From assembly GCF_910585425.1 (NCBI RefSeq), contig NZ_CAJUCP010000027.1, positions 1 through 62,841 on the forward strand: a stretch of 62,841 nt of DNA, given 5' to 3'. The notes beneath the pieces are model-generated. The model was given only the letters and a program-made list of their open reading frames with translations. It was not told the DNA's origin and did not search any database. Positions 1-7,022 of this stretch are shown here, one piece after another (the stretch's first letter is position 1; the number at the start of each line of letters is the position of its first letter). The DNA is from an uncultured Acetatifactor sp. (GTDB lineage: Bacteria; Bacillota; Clostridia; Lachnospirales; Lachnospiraceae). The translations under genes were made by a program, and so were the position numbers.

Positions 1-1
1 A

Positions 2-457
2 CAGGGGCAGTCTGCGCTTTTTTGGCTACCCGGCAGGTTGTGTTTCATAGTAAAAGCAAACGGCACCGCCCCAAAGGAAGACCTTGTGGAACTCTGGAAA
101 AGAATCCTTTTCAACATGGCCATCACCAACAGCGATGACCATCTGCGCAACCACGGTTTCCTCTTGGGGCAGAACGGCTGGCGGCTTTCTCCGCTATATG
201 ACGTGAATCCCGTGCCTTATGGCGACACCTTGGCCCTGAACATCGATGCGGACGACAACACTATCTCACTTGAGCTGGCCATTGATACCGCCCCTTACTA
301 CGGCCTGACAAAAGAGCTTGCGCAATCTATGGCCCTGGAAATGCTCGATACCATCCGGCAAAACTGGCAGCGCCTTGCCAGAAAGAACGGCCTCACCCAC
401 GCTGCAATGGAGCAGATGCGCCCCGCTTTCACCCTCTGTTATGAAACCCCAGGCTGA
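2..457 (+). CDS. HipA-like kinase, C-terminal part (partial at left edge)
   Basis: The frame is open to the left edge of the window, so the true start lies outside or is lost. The visible part matches the C-terminal kinase domain of HipA-type serine/threonine kinases: the catalytic-loop signature ITNSDDHLRNHGFLL is followed by GWRLSPLYDVNP, which holds the metal-binding Asp of the DFG-like position. Family members are toxins of HipBA-type toxin-antitoxin systems, normally over 300 residues. The first ~13 codons do not look like HipA in this frame, while another frame there does (see findings), so the gene may be broken. Its 3' end overlaps the convergent kinase gene by 29 bp. Confidence 0.7.
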   Translation, partial: QGQSALFWLPGRLCFIVKANGTAPKEDLVELWKRILFNMAITNSDDHLRNHGFLLGQNGWRLSPLYDVNPVPYGDTLALNIDADDNTISLELAIDTAPYYGLTKELAQSMALEMLDTIRQNWQRLARKNGLTHAAMEQMRPAFTLCYETPG

Positions 458-1520
458 TACAGGTGAATTCTCCTGCCACGGACGCTATCCCAAGGGAGAT
501 TCCCAGGCGGTCGCACAGCTGCTTTACAAGATATAGCCCCATTCCGGTACCGCCGGATGCACTGTACCCTGCACCTCCCGGCCAGGTATCCCTGACCGCC
601 CTGCCTGCGCCGCTTCCAGGGCAGCCATCCCCGTCCGTCCGGGAAGCGGCTGCTCCCGCACAGCTTCCCGTAAACCCCCGCTCCGTGACCTGGCGCAGCT
701 CATGGGCCAAAATCCCGGGCCCATCGTCCCGGACGGAAATCGTGCCCTCCGCAGCCCGGATGCTTATCTGGCAGCCCGGACAGTGCTTCGCGCAGTTGAC
801 CAAAAGCTGCTTCAGCATGAAGCACACCGACTTCCTGTCTGAATAGACGGAGAAGTCCCCCTCCGCCTCCACGCTGATGCCCGCCCCAATCAATAGCTCC
901 ATCTGGCTCTTCACCGCCTCCTCTATCACATCTGCCGCGGAAAACCCACATATCTTCACATCCTTTTCCATAGTCCGCAGCCTGGCGTAGTACAGAATGC
1001 TCTCCGTCAGATTGTCCGCCCGCTTCAGCTCCCGCCGCAGCTTCCGCCCATCCCCTCCATTGTCCAGAATCAGAGAACATGCCGTCAGCGGCGTCTTCAT
1101 CTCATGAATCCAGCGCTCCACATAATCGCAGTACGCCTCCTTCTCCCTGCGGGCCTCCTCCGCCACCCCTACCGCACAGCGGGACAGCTCCAGCATGATA
1201 CGGAAATACCGCCTCTCTAAAGCGCCCACAGGCTTCGGCAGCACCTCCCCCAGCAGCCAGACCTCCGGCAAATCCCGAATCAGCTTCTCCAGCGCCTCCA
1301 TCCGCCTCCCCTCCAGCAGCCCCACTGCCAGAAGCCAGAGCAGGACCACCGCCAGATACACTCCCGCCAGAAGCCCGATCAGCGCCGCCCCCGCTCCCGC
1401 CACAGCCAGAATCAATCCGAAACCAAGCCCTCCCATGCCTAAGAAACACAGCGTCACCAGCCTGGACTCACAGGCATCCCTGAAATAACGAAAAACCGTA
1501 TAAATCTTCCCCGCCCTCAC
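429..1520 (-). CDS. Intramembrane-sensing histidine kinase, BceS-like
   Basis: A 363-residue sensor kinase. Two closely spaced hydrophobic helices (about 21-41 and 44-69) leave almost no extracellular loop, as in BceS-type kinases that sense through a partner ABC transporter. The H-box WIHEMKTPLTA puts the phosphorylated His near 139; the N-box LLVNCAKHC, G1 DDGPGI (265-270) and G2 GTGMGL (324-329) follow. An extra Gly/Ala/Arg-rich stretch of about 36 residues (287-323) sits between the F-box region and G2, where most relatives have only a short lid. The GTG start overlaps the regulator stop as GTGA, so translation is probably coupled. No BceAB transporter is adjacent in the window. Confidence 0.88.
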   Translation of the reverse strand: MRAGKIYTVFRYFRDACESRLVTLCFLGMGGLGFGLILAVAGAGAALIGLLAGVYLAVVLLWLLAVGLLEGRRMEALEKLIRDLPEVWLLGEVLPKPVGALERRYFRIMLELSRCAVGVAEEARREKEAYCDYVERWIHEMKTPLTACSLILDNGGDGRKLRRELKRADNLTESILYYARLRTMEKDVKICGFSAADVIEEAVKSQMELLIGAGISVEAEGDFSVYSDRKSVCFMLKQLLVNCAKHCPGCQISIRAAEGTISVRDDGPGILAHELRQVTERGFTGSCAGAAASRTDGDGCPGSGAGRAVRDTWPGGAGYSASGGTGMGLYLVKQLCDRLGISLGIASVAGEFTCISLGFHNRG

Positions 1521-2164
1521 AACCGATACCCCACCCCTCGGACTGTCCGGATGAATTCCCCCGCTCCCGCCCGCTTCAGCTTCTCCCGCAGCCGGTTCAC
1601 ATTCACATACAGCGTATTCTCATCCACATACAGACTGTTCTGCCATAAATCCTCCACCATCTCCTCTTTGGTGCAGAGGCCCTTCTTCATCAGGCAGGCC
1701 AGAATCCGCGTCTCGTTCTTCGTCAGCTCCAGCCGCTGCCCCTGATACTCCGCCGCAAGCTGCGCCAAATCCAGCGCAAGCCCCCTGACGGCAAGCACAC
1801 AATCGCCCTGCCCAGGCACCCCCTGCTCCGGCGAAGCGCCCCTCCTGACTTTCAAGAGCCTCTCCATCCGGGCCAGCAGCACCGAGGAATGATAAGGCTT
1901 GCGGATGTAATCGTCCGCCCCCACTCCAAAGCCCAGCAGCTCGTCCTCTGCGGAGTCCCGCCCCGTGAGGAAAATCACGGGCACATCCGACTCCATCCGA
2001 AGCCTCCTGCACAGCTCGAACCCGCTCTCCCCGGGGAGGTTCACGTCCAGCAGCGCCAGCTCGCAGGGCGGCTGCCCCACCACCTCATATCCGTTGGCCC
2101 GCAGAAGCATCGTCAGCTCCTCCCGGACGCTCCCGTCGTCCTCCACCACCAATATCCTGTCCAT
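1517..2164 (-). CDS. OmpR/BceR-like response regulator
   Basis: A 215-residue regulator with a receiver domain (acidic pair in VVEDD, phospho-acceptor Asp in LLDVNLPG, Lys in YIRKPY) and a C-terminal winged-helix DNA-binding domain ending in RTVRGVGYRL. The start chosen is the ATG at 2164, preceded by GGGGAGG; a longer reading to 2263 would run through the promoter. The receiver is about 11 residues shorter than usual between NGYEVV and LLD, so helix alpha-2 looks missing. It is cotranscribed with the kinase through a 4-bp overlap. Confidence 0.88.
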   Translation of the reverse strand: MDRILVVEDDGSVREELTMLLRANGYEVVGQPPCELALLDVNLPGESGFELCRRLRMESDVPVIFLTGRDSAEDELLGFGVGADDYIRKPYHSSVLLARMERLLKVRRGASPEQGVPGQGDCVLAVRGLALDLAQLAAEYQGQRLELTKNETRILACLMKKGLCTKEEMVEDLWQNSLYVDENTLYVNVNRLREKLKRAGAGEFIRTVRGVGYRL

Positions 2165-2230
2165 GCAGCCCGCCTCCCCTTCTGGAATCCTCCGCAAATC
2201 TCTGCAAATACTATCCCCTCTTACACCCCT

Positions 2231-2260
2231 ATAGTAAAAGAGCGACGAGGAAATTGTCAA
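2231..2260 (-). promoter_or_regulatory. Promoter of the BceRS-like operon
   Basis: On the minus strand TTGACA (perfect -35) and TACTAT (-10) are separated by 18 bp, about 65 bp upstream of the regulator start codon. This supports the downstream start at 2164. Confidence 0.6.
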
Positions 2261-2283
2261 CATATTTTTGTTCTAAACAGTTA

Positions 2284-2310
2284 ATGCCCCGCAGCCAAGC
2301 CGCGGGGCAT
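2284..2310 (-). terminator. Hairpin after serA
   Basis: ATGCCCCGC and GCGGGGCAT form a perfect 9-bp stem with a 9-nt loop just past the serA stop. The following bases (TAACTGTTTAG) are only modestly T-rich, so termination strength is uncertain. Confidence 0.55.
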
Positions 2311-2325
2311 CCGATTTCCGATATT

Positions 2326-3492
2326 TCACCCTTTCACGATCCGAACCCGGAACACGCCTCCTATGGCCTCCAGTGCACGGATGATCTCTTCCGTGGGAGC
2401 CTCCTCCACATCCAGCATGGTGTAGGCCACCTCCCCCCGGGATTTGTTGGTCATGTCGCTGATGTTGATTCCCTTCTCGCCAAACTCCGCGGTGAACTTG
2501 GTAATCATATTCGCGATATTCCGATGGAAAATCGCCACGCGGCCCGCCTTGGTGCAGATCCCCATGTCGCAGGCGGGATAATTGACGCTGTTCCGTATAT
2601 TTCCATTCTCCAGGTAGTCCATCATCTCTTCCACAGCCATCACCGCGCAGTTGTCCTCGGACTCCTCCGTGCTGGCCCCCAGATGGGGAATGACGATACA
2701 GCCCTTCTGCCCCGCCGTAGTGGGATTGGGGAAATCCGACACATACCTGGCCACCTTGCCGCTCTTTAAGGCCTCCAGCACATCCGCCTCATTCGCCAGC
2801 AGATCCCTGGCGAAGTTCAGCAGAATGACCCCGTCCTTCATCTTGGAAATGGCATCCGCGTTCAGCATCCCCCTGGTGGAATCCAGCAGCGGCACATGGA
2901 TGGTGATGTAGTCGCACTGGGCGTAGATATCCTCCACATTGGTCACATGGTGCACCGCCCGGCTCAGGCTCCAGGCCGCGTTCACGGAGAGGTATGGATC
3001 GTACCCGTACACCTCCATGTCCAGCGCCACCGCCGCATTGGCCACCTTCACGCCAATCGCGCCCAGGCCGATGACCCCCAGCTTCTTACCCCTGATTTCC
3101 GTGCCCGCGAAATTCTTCTTGGCCTTCTCCGCGGACTTCGCGATATCCGCATCCTCCTTCGCCGCTTTCACCCACTCAATGCCGCCCACCACGTCCCGGG
3201 CCGCCAGCAGCATCCCGGCGATGACCAGCTCCTTCACGCCGTTGGCATTGGCCCCCGGCGTATTGAACACCACCACGCCGTGCTCCGCGCATTTCTCCAG
3301 CGGAATGTTATTGACCCCGGCGCCGGCCCTGGCCACGGCCAGAAGGCCCTTGGGCAGCTCCATCTCATGCATGGACGCGCTGCGCACCAAAATGCCCTCC
3401 GCCGCCTCCACGTCCGCGGTGATTTCATATTCACTGCTGAAATTCTGTAAACCCACCTGTGCGATGGGATTCATGCAATTGATTTTGTACAT
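2326..3492 (-). CDS. serA: D-3-phosphoglycerate dehydrogenase
   Basis: Oxidises 3-phosphoglycerate to 3-phosphohydroxypyruvate, the first step of serine synthesis. The 388-residue protein has the D-2-hydroxyacid dehydrogenase fold: substrate domain, NAD-binding GLGAIG motif near 142-147, catalytic Arg in NFARD, and His in PHLGAS near 270. A C-terminal ACT domain (about 315-388) is the usual site for serine feedback control. The start at 3492 is chosen because AGGAG lies just upstream and the protein then begins with the family-typical MYKINCMNPIA. It lies downstream of serC and a small ORF on the same strand, forming a serine operon. Confidence 0.95.
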   Translation of the reverse strand: MYKINCMNPIAQVGLQNFSSEYEITADVEAAEGILVRSASMHEMELPKGLLAVARAGAGVNNIPLEKCAEHGVVVFNTPGANANGVKELVIAGMLLAARDVVGGIEWVKAAKEDADIAKSAEKAKKNFAGTEIRGKKLGVIGLGAIGVKVANAAVALDMEVYGYDPYLSVNAAWSLSRAVHHVTNVEDIYAQCDYITIHVPLLDSTRGMLNADAISKMKDGVILLNFARDLLANEADVLEALKSGKVARYVSDFPNPTTAGQKGCIVIPHLGASTEESEDNCAVMAVEEMMDYLENGNIRNSVNYPACDMGICTKAGRVAIFHRNIANMITKFTAEFGEKGINISDMTNKSRGEVAYTMLDVEEAPTEEIIRALEAIGGVFRVRIVKG

Positions 3493-3523
3493 AGCTTCTC
3501 CTATCCGAACGCATTCCGGCCAT

Positions 3524-3838
3524 TCAGCATTCACGGACCATTTTCACCTTTAAGGGACGTTTGGTCAGAAATTCTGCATTTTCGTCCATTGTCGTTCCCG
3601 GATGCCGGTATATGTCGTTCTGCATGTCAACCGCTTCATCAATTTGATACAAATATCCTTTTTCTTTTCCGTTATGTTCGATTACGCCATCGTCATCATA
3701 ACATAGCACTCTGGGCTGATGTGAAAATGCCTCTGCAAGTTCTTTCCACTGTGTTATGGTACTGCCTGTTCTCAACTCCGTAAAAAGCATATTGGATCCA
3801 TGATACCAGACGCCATCCGACTTTACTTCAAGTTTCAT
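3524..3838 (-). CDS. Small protein resembling an Arr-like ADP-ribosyltransferase fold
   Basis: A 104-residue protein encoded between serC (21 bp) and serA (31 bp) on the same strand. Seen in the sequence: WYHGS near residue 12, STITQ followed by ELAEAFS, KGYLYQI, and a C-terminal FLTKRPLKV. In order and spacing these resemble small ADP-ribosyltransferases of the rifampin-modifying Arr type (YHG, then GYIY and a late RPLRV element). This is inference from motif order; a catalytic third residue is not certain. No signal peptide or membrane segment is seen. The upstream ribosome site is weak, so it may rely on coupling to serC. Otherwise it is a hypothetical protein. Confidence 0.6.
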   Translation of the reverse strand: MKLEVKSDGVWYHGSNMLFTELRTGSTITQWKELAEAFSHQPRVLCYDDDGVIEHNGKEKGYLYQIDEAVDMQNDIYRHPGTTMDENAEFLTKRPLKVKMVREC

Positions 3839-3859
3839 GTATTTTCTTCTATCCTTAGC

Positions 3860-4942
3860 TTATGCGTTCTCCGCCTCGAATTTCCCCATGAATTCCACCA
3901 GCTTCTCCACTCCCTCCATGGGCATGGCATTGTAGATGCTGGCCCGCATGCCGCCCACGGAGCGATGCCCTTTCAGGTTCTCGAAGCCCGCCTCCCTGGC
4001 CTCCTTCACGAATTTCGCGTCCAGATCTCCATCCCCGGTGACGAAAGGCACGTTCATCAGAGAGCGGTCCTCCTTCCGTACCGTCCCCCGGAACATTTTG
4101 CTCTGGTCCAGGAAATCATAGAGAATCTTCGCCTTTTTCTCATTGTATTCCTTCATGGCCTCCAGGCCGCCCTGTCTTTTCAGCCACTTGAACACCTTGC
4201 CGCAGATATAGATGCCATAGGCGGGCGGCGTATTGTACAGGGAATCATTGTCCGCATGGATTTTGTACCGCAGCATGGTAGGCGTGCCGGGCAGCACATC
4301 CTCGGTAATCAGATCCTCCCGGATGATGACGATGACCACCCCGGCAGGCCCGATGTTCTTCTGTACACCGCCATAAATCACACCATATTTCGTCACATCC
4401 ACCGGCTCCGACAGGAAGCAGCTGGACACATCCGCCACCAGCGGCTTTCCCTTGGTATCAGGCAGGGTTTTGAACTTCGTCCCATAGATGGTATTGTTCT
4501 CGCAGATATAGACATAATCCGCGTCCTCGCTGATCGGCAGATCGGAGCAGTCCGGAATATAGGAAAAAGTCTCGTCCTCGGAGGAGGCGATCTTGTTGGC
4601 TCTGCCGTAAATCTGCGCCTCCTGGTAAGCTTTCTTCGCCCACTGTCCGGTGACGATGTAATCGGCCACCCTGTTCTTCATCAGATTCATGGGAATCATG
4701 GCGAACTGCTGGCTGGCGCCTCCCTGCAGAAACAGTACCCTGTAATTATCGGGAATCTTCATCAGGTCACGCAGATCAGCCTCCGCCTCCTTGATAATGG
4801 TATCATAGGCCTTGGAGCGGTGGCTCATCTCCATGACGGACATACCTGTCCCCCCATAATCCAGCATCTCGTCCGCTGCCTCCCGCAGCACCTCCTCAGG
4901 CAGGACCGCTGGCCCCGCGGAGAAATTGTAGACTCTCTTCAT
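3860..4942 (-). CDS. serC: Phosphoserine aminotransferase
   Basis: Transfers an amino group from glutamate to 3-phosphohydroxypyruvate, giving phosphoserine; PLP enzyme of the class V aminotransferase fold, cytoplasmic. The 360-residue length is typical. It begins KRVYNFSAGPAVLP, the family hallmark, and has the PLP-binding Lys in GGVQKNIGPAG (about residue 195). The end contains GGMRASIYNAMP, also typical. GAGGAGG precedes the ATG. It is first in an apparent serC-orf-serA operon; no serB-type phosphatase is present in the window. Confidence 0.95.
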   Translation of the reverse strand: MKRVYNFSAGPAVLPEEVLREAADEMLDYGGTGMSVMEMSHRSKAYDTIIKEAEADLRDLMKIPDNYRVLFLQGGASQQFAMIPMNLMKNRVADYIVTGQWAKKAYQEAQIYGRANKIASSEDETFSYIPDCSDLPISEDADYVYICENNTIYGTKFKTLPDTKGKPLVADVSSCFLSEPVDVTKYGVIYGGVQKNIGPAGVVIVIIREDLITEDVLPGTPTMLRYKIHADNDSLYNTPPAYGIYICGKVFKWLKRQGGLEAMKEYNEKKAKILYDFLDQSKMFRGTVRKEDRSLMNVPFVTGDGDLDAKFVKEAREAGFENLKGHRSVGGMRASIYNAMPMEGVEKLVEFMGKFEAENA

Positions 4943-4964
4943 CTTGGCTCCTCCTCACTTCTTT

Positions 4965-5165
4965 CTATGGACTGGAAATTATACTGCACACCGCCAGCCA
5001 AATACTTTCCCGGAGACACCACTGTAAATCCTGGCGGTCTGCAGTATAACTGTTTTCTATCGTTCCTTTAATCTCCCGGCTGTTCTGCGCTTTCGCGCCC
5101 TTCCGCATGGCCCGGGCGAGCTCCTCCACTTCCTCTGAAAGCTTTAGAAAGTAGTCTTTCAGCAA
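4965..5165 (-). pseudogene. MazG-like nucleotide pyrophosphohydrolase fragment, cut by a repeat
   Basis: The reading frame encodes LKLSEEVEELARAMRKG followed by EIKGTIE, which matches the metal-binding helix and following strand of MazG/NTP pyrophosphohydrolases (EExxE motif). The expected continuation EELWDV is missing: right after the IE codons the frame runs into palindromic repeat copy A (4979-5049) and ends. The N-terminal part expected before LKLSEEV is also absent, with an in-frame stop shortly upstream. I read this as a decayed remnant rather than a working gene. Confidence 0.5.
4979..5049. repeat. Dispersed palindromic repeat, copy A
   Basis: Arms 4979-4997 and 5031-5049 are 19-bp inverted repeats with one mismatch (TTATACTGCA...TGCAGTATAA ends). 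The loop carries ACTGTAAATCC, shared with copies at 5363-5427 and 32414-32480. Copies A and C are on opposite strands and differ at only a few positions. It interrupts a MazG-like reading frame. Confidence 0.8.
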
Positions 5166-5188
5166 TTCCGGGGATTCCGGCCTGATCC

Positions 5189-5224
5189 GTCACATGGCTT
5201 GTCACATGAATCGTCACATAGATA
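5189..5224. repeat. Three tandem 12-bp units beginning GTCACAT
   Basis: GTCACAT occurs at 5189, 5201 and 5213 with exact 12-bp spacing; the five bases after each differ. No function is evident. Confidence 0.6.
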
Positions 5225-5362
5225 TAGAATAAACGCTCCCGGCGCTTTAGTCAAGTACATCGTTAAAATCTCAGGGTACAATTTATACTCCGGTTTCAGG
5301 CTGCAGGAAGCTATTCCGCCCTTTATACTGTATGATGATAAAGTCTGCACCAATTTCCGGCC

Positions 5363-5427
5363 ACAGACCGCCGACAAGATACCTTTGCTCATTTTCCTAC
5401 TGTAAATTCCTGCGGTCTGCAGTATAA
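5363..5427. repeat. Dispersed palindromic repeat, copy B (diverged)
   Basis: The right part (ACTGTAAATTCCTGCGGTC, then TGCAGTATAA) closely matches copies A and C, and the left part keeps ACAGACCGCC. The middle has diverged. It ends 10 bp before the stop of the L,D-transpeptidase gene. Confidence 0.65.
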
Positions 5428-5437
5428 TCCGGGAAAA

Positions 5438-6922
5438 TCAGTAGAACATGATCACCGGCATCCCCACCTCCACCATCTCATAGAGCTGCGACATATTGGC
5501 TGTGGGCGTATTGATGCAGCCATGGGAGCCGCCTGTCTGATATATCTGTCCCCCGAAGCTCCCCCTCCAGCTGGCGTCATGGATCCCGATGTTTCCGACC
5601 ACGGGCACCCAGTATTTGACGAAAGATTCATAGTCGGCACCCCGCAGGATCTGGTTCCGCTGTTTCCCATGGATATAATTGATTCCCTGGGGCGTGCCCA
5701 TGCGCCTGCCCGTATTGCCTGTCACGATATCCGTCTCCAGCTCCAGTTCTCCTGACGCGTAATAGTACATCTTCTGTTCCGTCATGTCTATCTCGATATA
5801 GGTATCGCCGATGTCGTCCAGCCCCCGCACATACCCCTTTTGAATATATGCGGGCACATGCATTTCCGTTCCGTCCGGCACATCAGAATCTGCCGCGCCC
5901 TGCGTACCGGCATCCTCCCCCGGGTCGGCCGCCTGATTGCCTGCCCGGTTCTGCAGCGCCTCCAGAAGGTATGCTTTCTCGGCCTCCACGTCCAGCTTCG
6001 TCCCGTAGGTGACATAGTTTACCGTTACCAGGTCTCCCCTGGTGGATTGGAACTGCTTCTCACTGCCGCAGGTATCGTAATCCGCCGCCAGGGCCTCCAC
6101 CCAGGCCTGAAGCATGGCTTCGTCGATTACGACTCCGCCTTCTTCATCCAGGACCGGACAGCCGTCCCTCTCCGTTTTCAGGAAACCCGATGTGACAGCC
6201 GGTGTCAGAGGAATCTGCTCCGCCCCCATGTCATATACGATCCTGCTCCCTCTCTCCGCGTATGCCGACACCTGCTCCCAGATATCCCGCTGCCTCCTGT
6301 CATAAGCGCTGTCCGGCAGATCCTCATAGCATCCCCCCGCCGCCAGGTCTATGGCCGTCTGTCCTTTTGCCAGACACTCCTCCACATAGGCGCAGGCCTT
6401 TTCCGGGTTCAGCCGATCCGCGTTCCCGTCCTGGAGCACGAAGCCCTCCTCCGACTTCCGTACCCTGACGCCCTCCGCCCGTTTCCGCTCTTCCTCCATA
6501 AACGGCAGCCCTTCCAGGCAGGTCTGCAGCTTTTCCCTGTCCACGGCATACTTTCCCGCCGCCAGCTCGCTGGACACGGGCTTCTGGAGATTGTCCATCC
6601 AATAGACGGACGCGTTCTGCTTCAGATACGCCCTCAGCGCGTCCCTGTAATCCGGCCTGATGTCAGCGTCCCGCATATCGATTTCCCAACCGGCGCCGTC
6701 AGCATCCACAATCGTTATCAGAGATACCTCCGATTCCTCCTGCGCGCCCACCAGCTCCTCGTTCACCTGTTCTATGGATTTTCCGGTACAGTACACCCCG
6801 TTGATCCACGTATTCACAGGAAAATTGTTCCGGTAATACAGAGTCAGGGCCAGCAGTCCCCCCAGCCCCAACAGTATGCCGCTTAACAGAAATATCGTCA
6901 GAAACCGTAAAATCCTCTTCAT
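5438..6922 (-). CDS. L,D-transpeptidase (YkuD) with N-terminal membrane anchor
   Basis: Likely cross-links peptidoglycan stem peptides (3-3 links) or attaches proteins outside the membrane. Of 494 residues, about 8-28 form a single membrane helix; the middle region resembles the PG-binding domains of clostridial YkuD proteins; the C-terminal YkuD domain ends with the catalytic signature SHGCINTP (Cys near 469) and an upstream His in GNIGIHDASW. The good GGAGG lies about 26 bases before the ATG, unusually far, and no in-frame start codon fits it better. Repeat copy B abuts its 3' end. Confidence 0.9.
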   Translation of the reverse strand: MKRILRFLTIFLLSGILLGLGGLLALTLYYRNNFPVNTWINGVYCTGKSIEQVNEELVGAQEESEVSLITIVDADGAGWEIDMRDADIRPDYRDALRAYLKQNASVYWMDNLQKPVSSELAAGKYAVDREKLQTCLEGLPFMEEERKRAEGVRVRKSEEGFVLQDGNADRLNPEKACAYVEECLAKGQTAIDLAAGGCYEDLPDSAYDRRQRDIWEQVSAYAERGSRIVYDMGAEQIPLTPAVTSGFLKTERDGCPVLDEEGGVVIDEAMLQAWVEALAADYDTCGSEKQFQSTRGDLVTVNYVTYGTKLDVEAEKAYLLEALQNRAGNQAADPGEDAGTQGAADSDVPDGTEMHVPAYIQKGYVRGLDDIGDTYIEIDMTEQKMYYYASGELELETDIVTGNTGRRMGTPQGINYIHGKQRNQILRGADYESFVKYWVPVVGNIGIHDASWRGSFGGQIYQTGGSHGCINTPTANMSQLYEMVEVGMPVIMFY

Positions 6923-7022
6923 AAGCGCAGCCGGAACCTGCCGGCCGTTCTCCTCCCAAAATATATTCCTCTCTCCCTGGAAAGACAGCCCTGCCGGAAA
7001 GCAGGGCTGGATGGGACCGCTC

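Larger units (their letters stand above)
4943..5437. other. Degraded intergenic region between serC and the L,D-transpeptidase gene
   Basis: No intact gene. It holds the MazG-like fragment, repeat copies A and B, and three tandem 12-bp units starting GTCACAT at 5189, 5201 and 5213. The combination suggests a decayed insertion-prone site. Confidence 0.6.

Noticed and set aside
2165..2263. N-terminal extension of the response regulator
   Set aside because: It would place the start inside the promoter; GGGGAGG supports the start at 2164.
3800..5071. Long plus-strand frame across serC
   Set aside because: It is antisense to serC and its end simply runs through repeat copy A.
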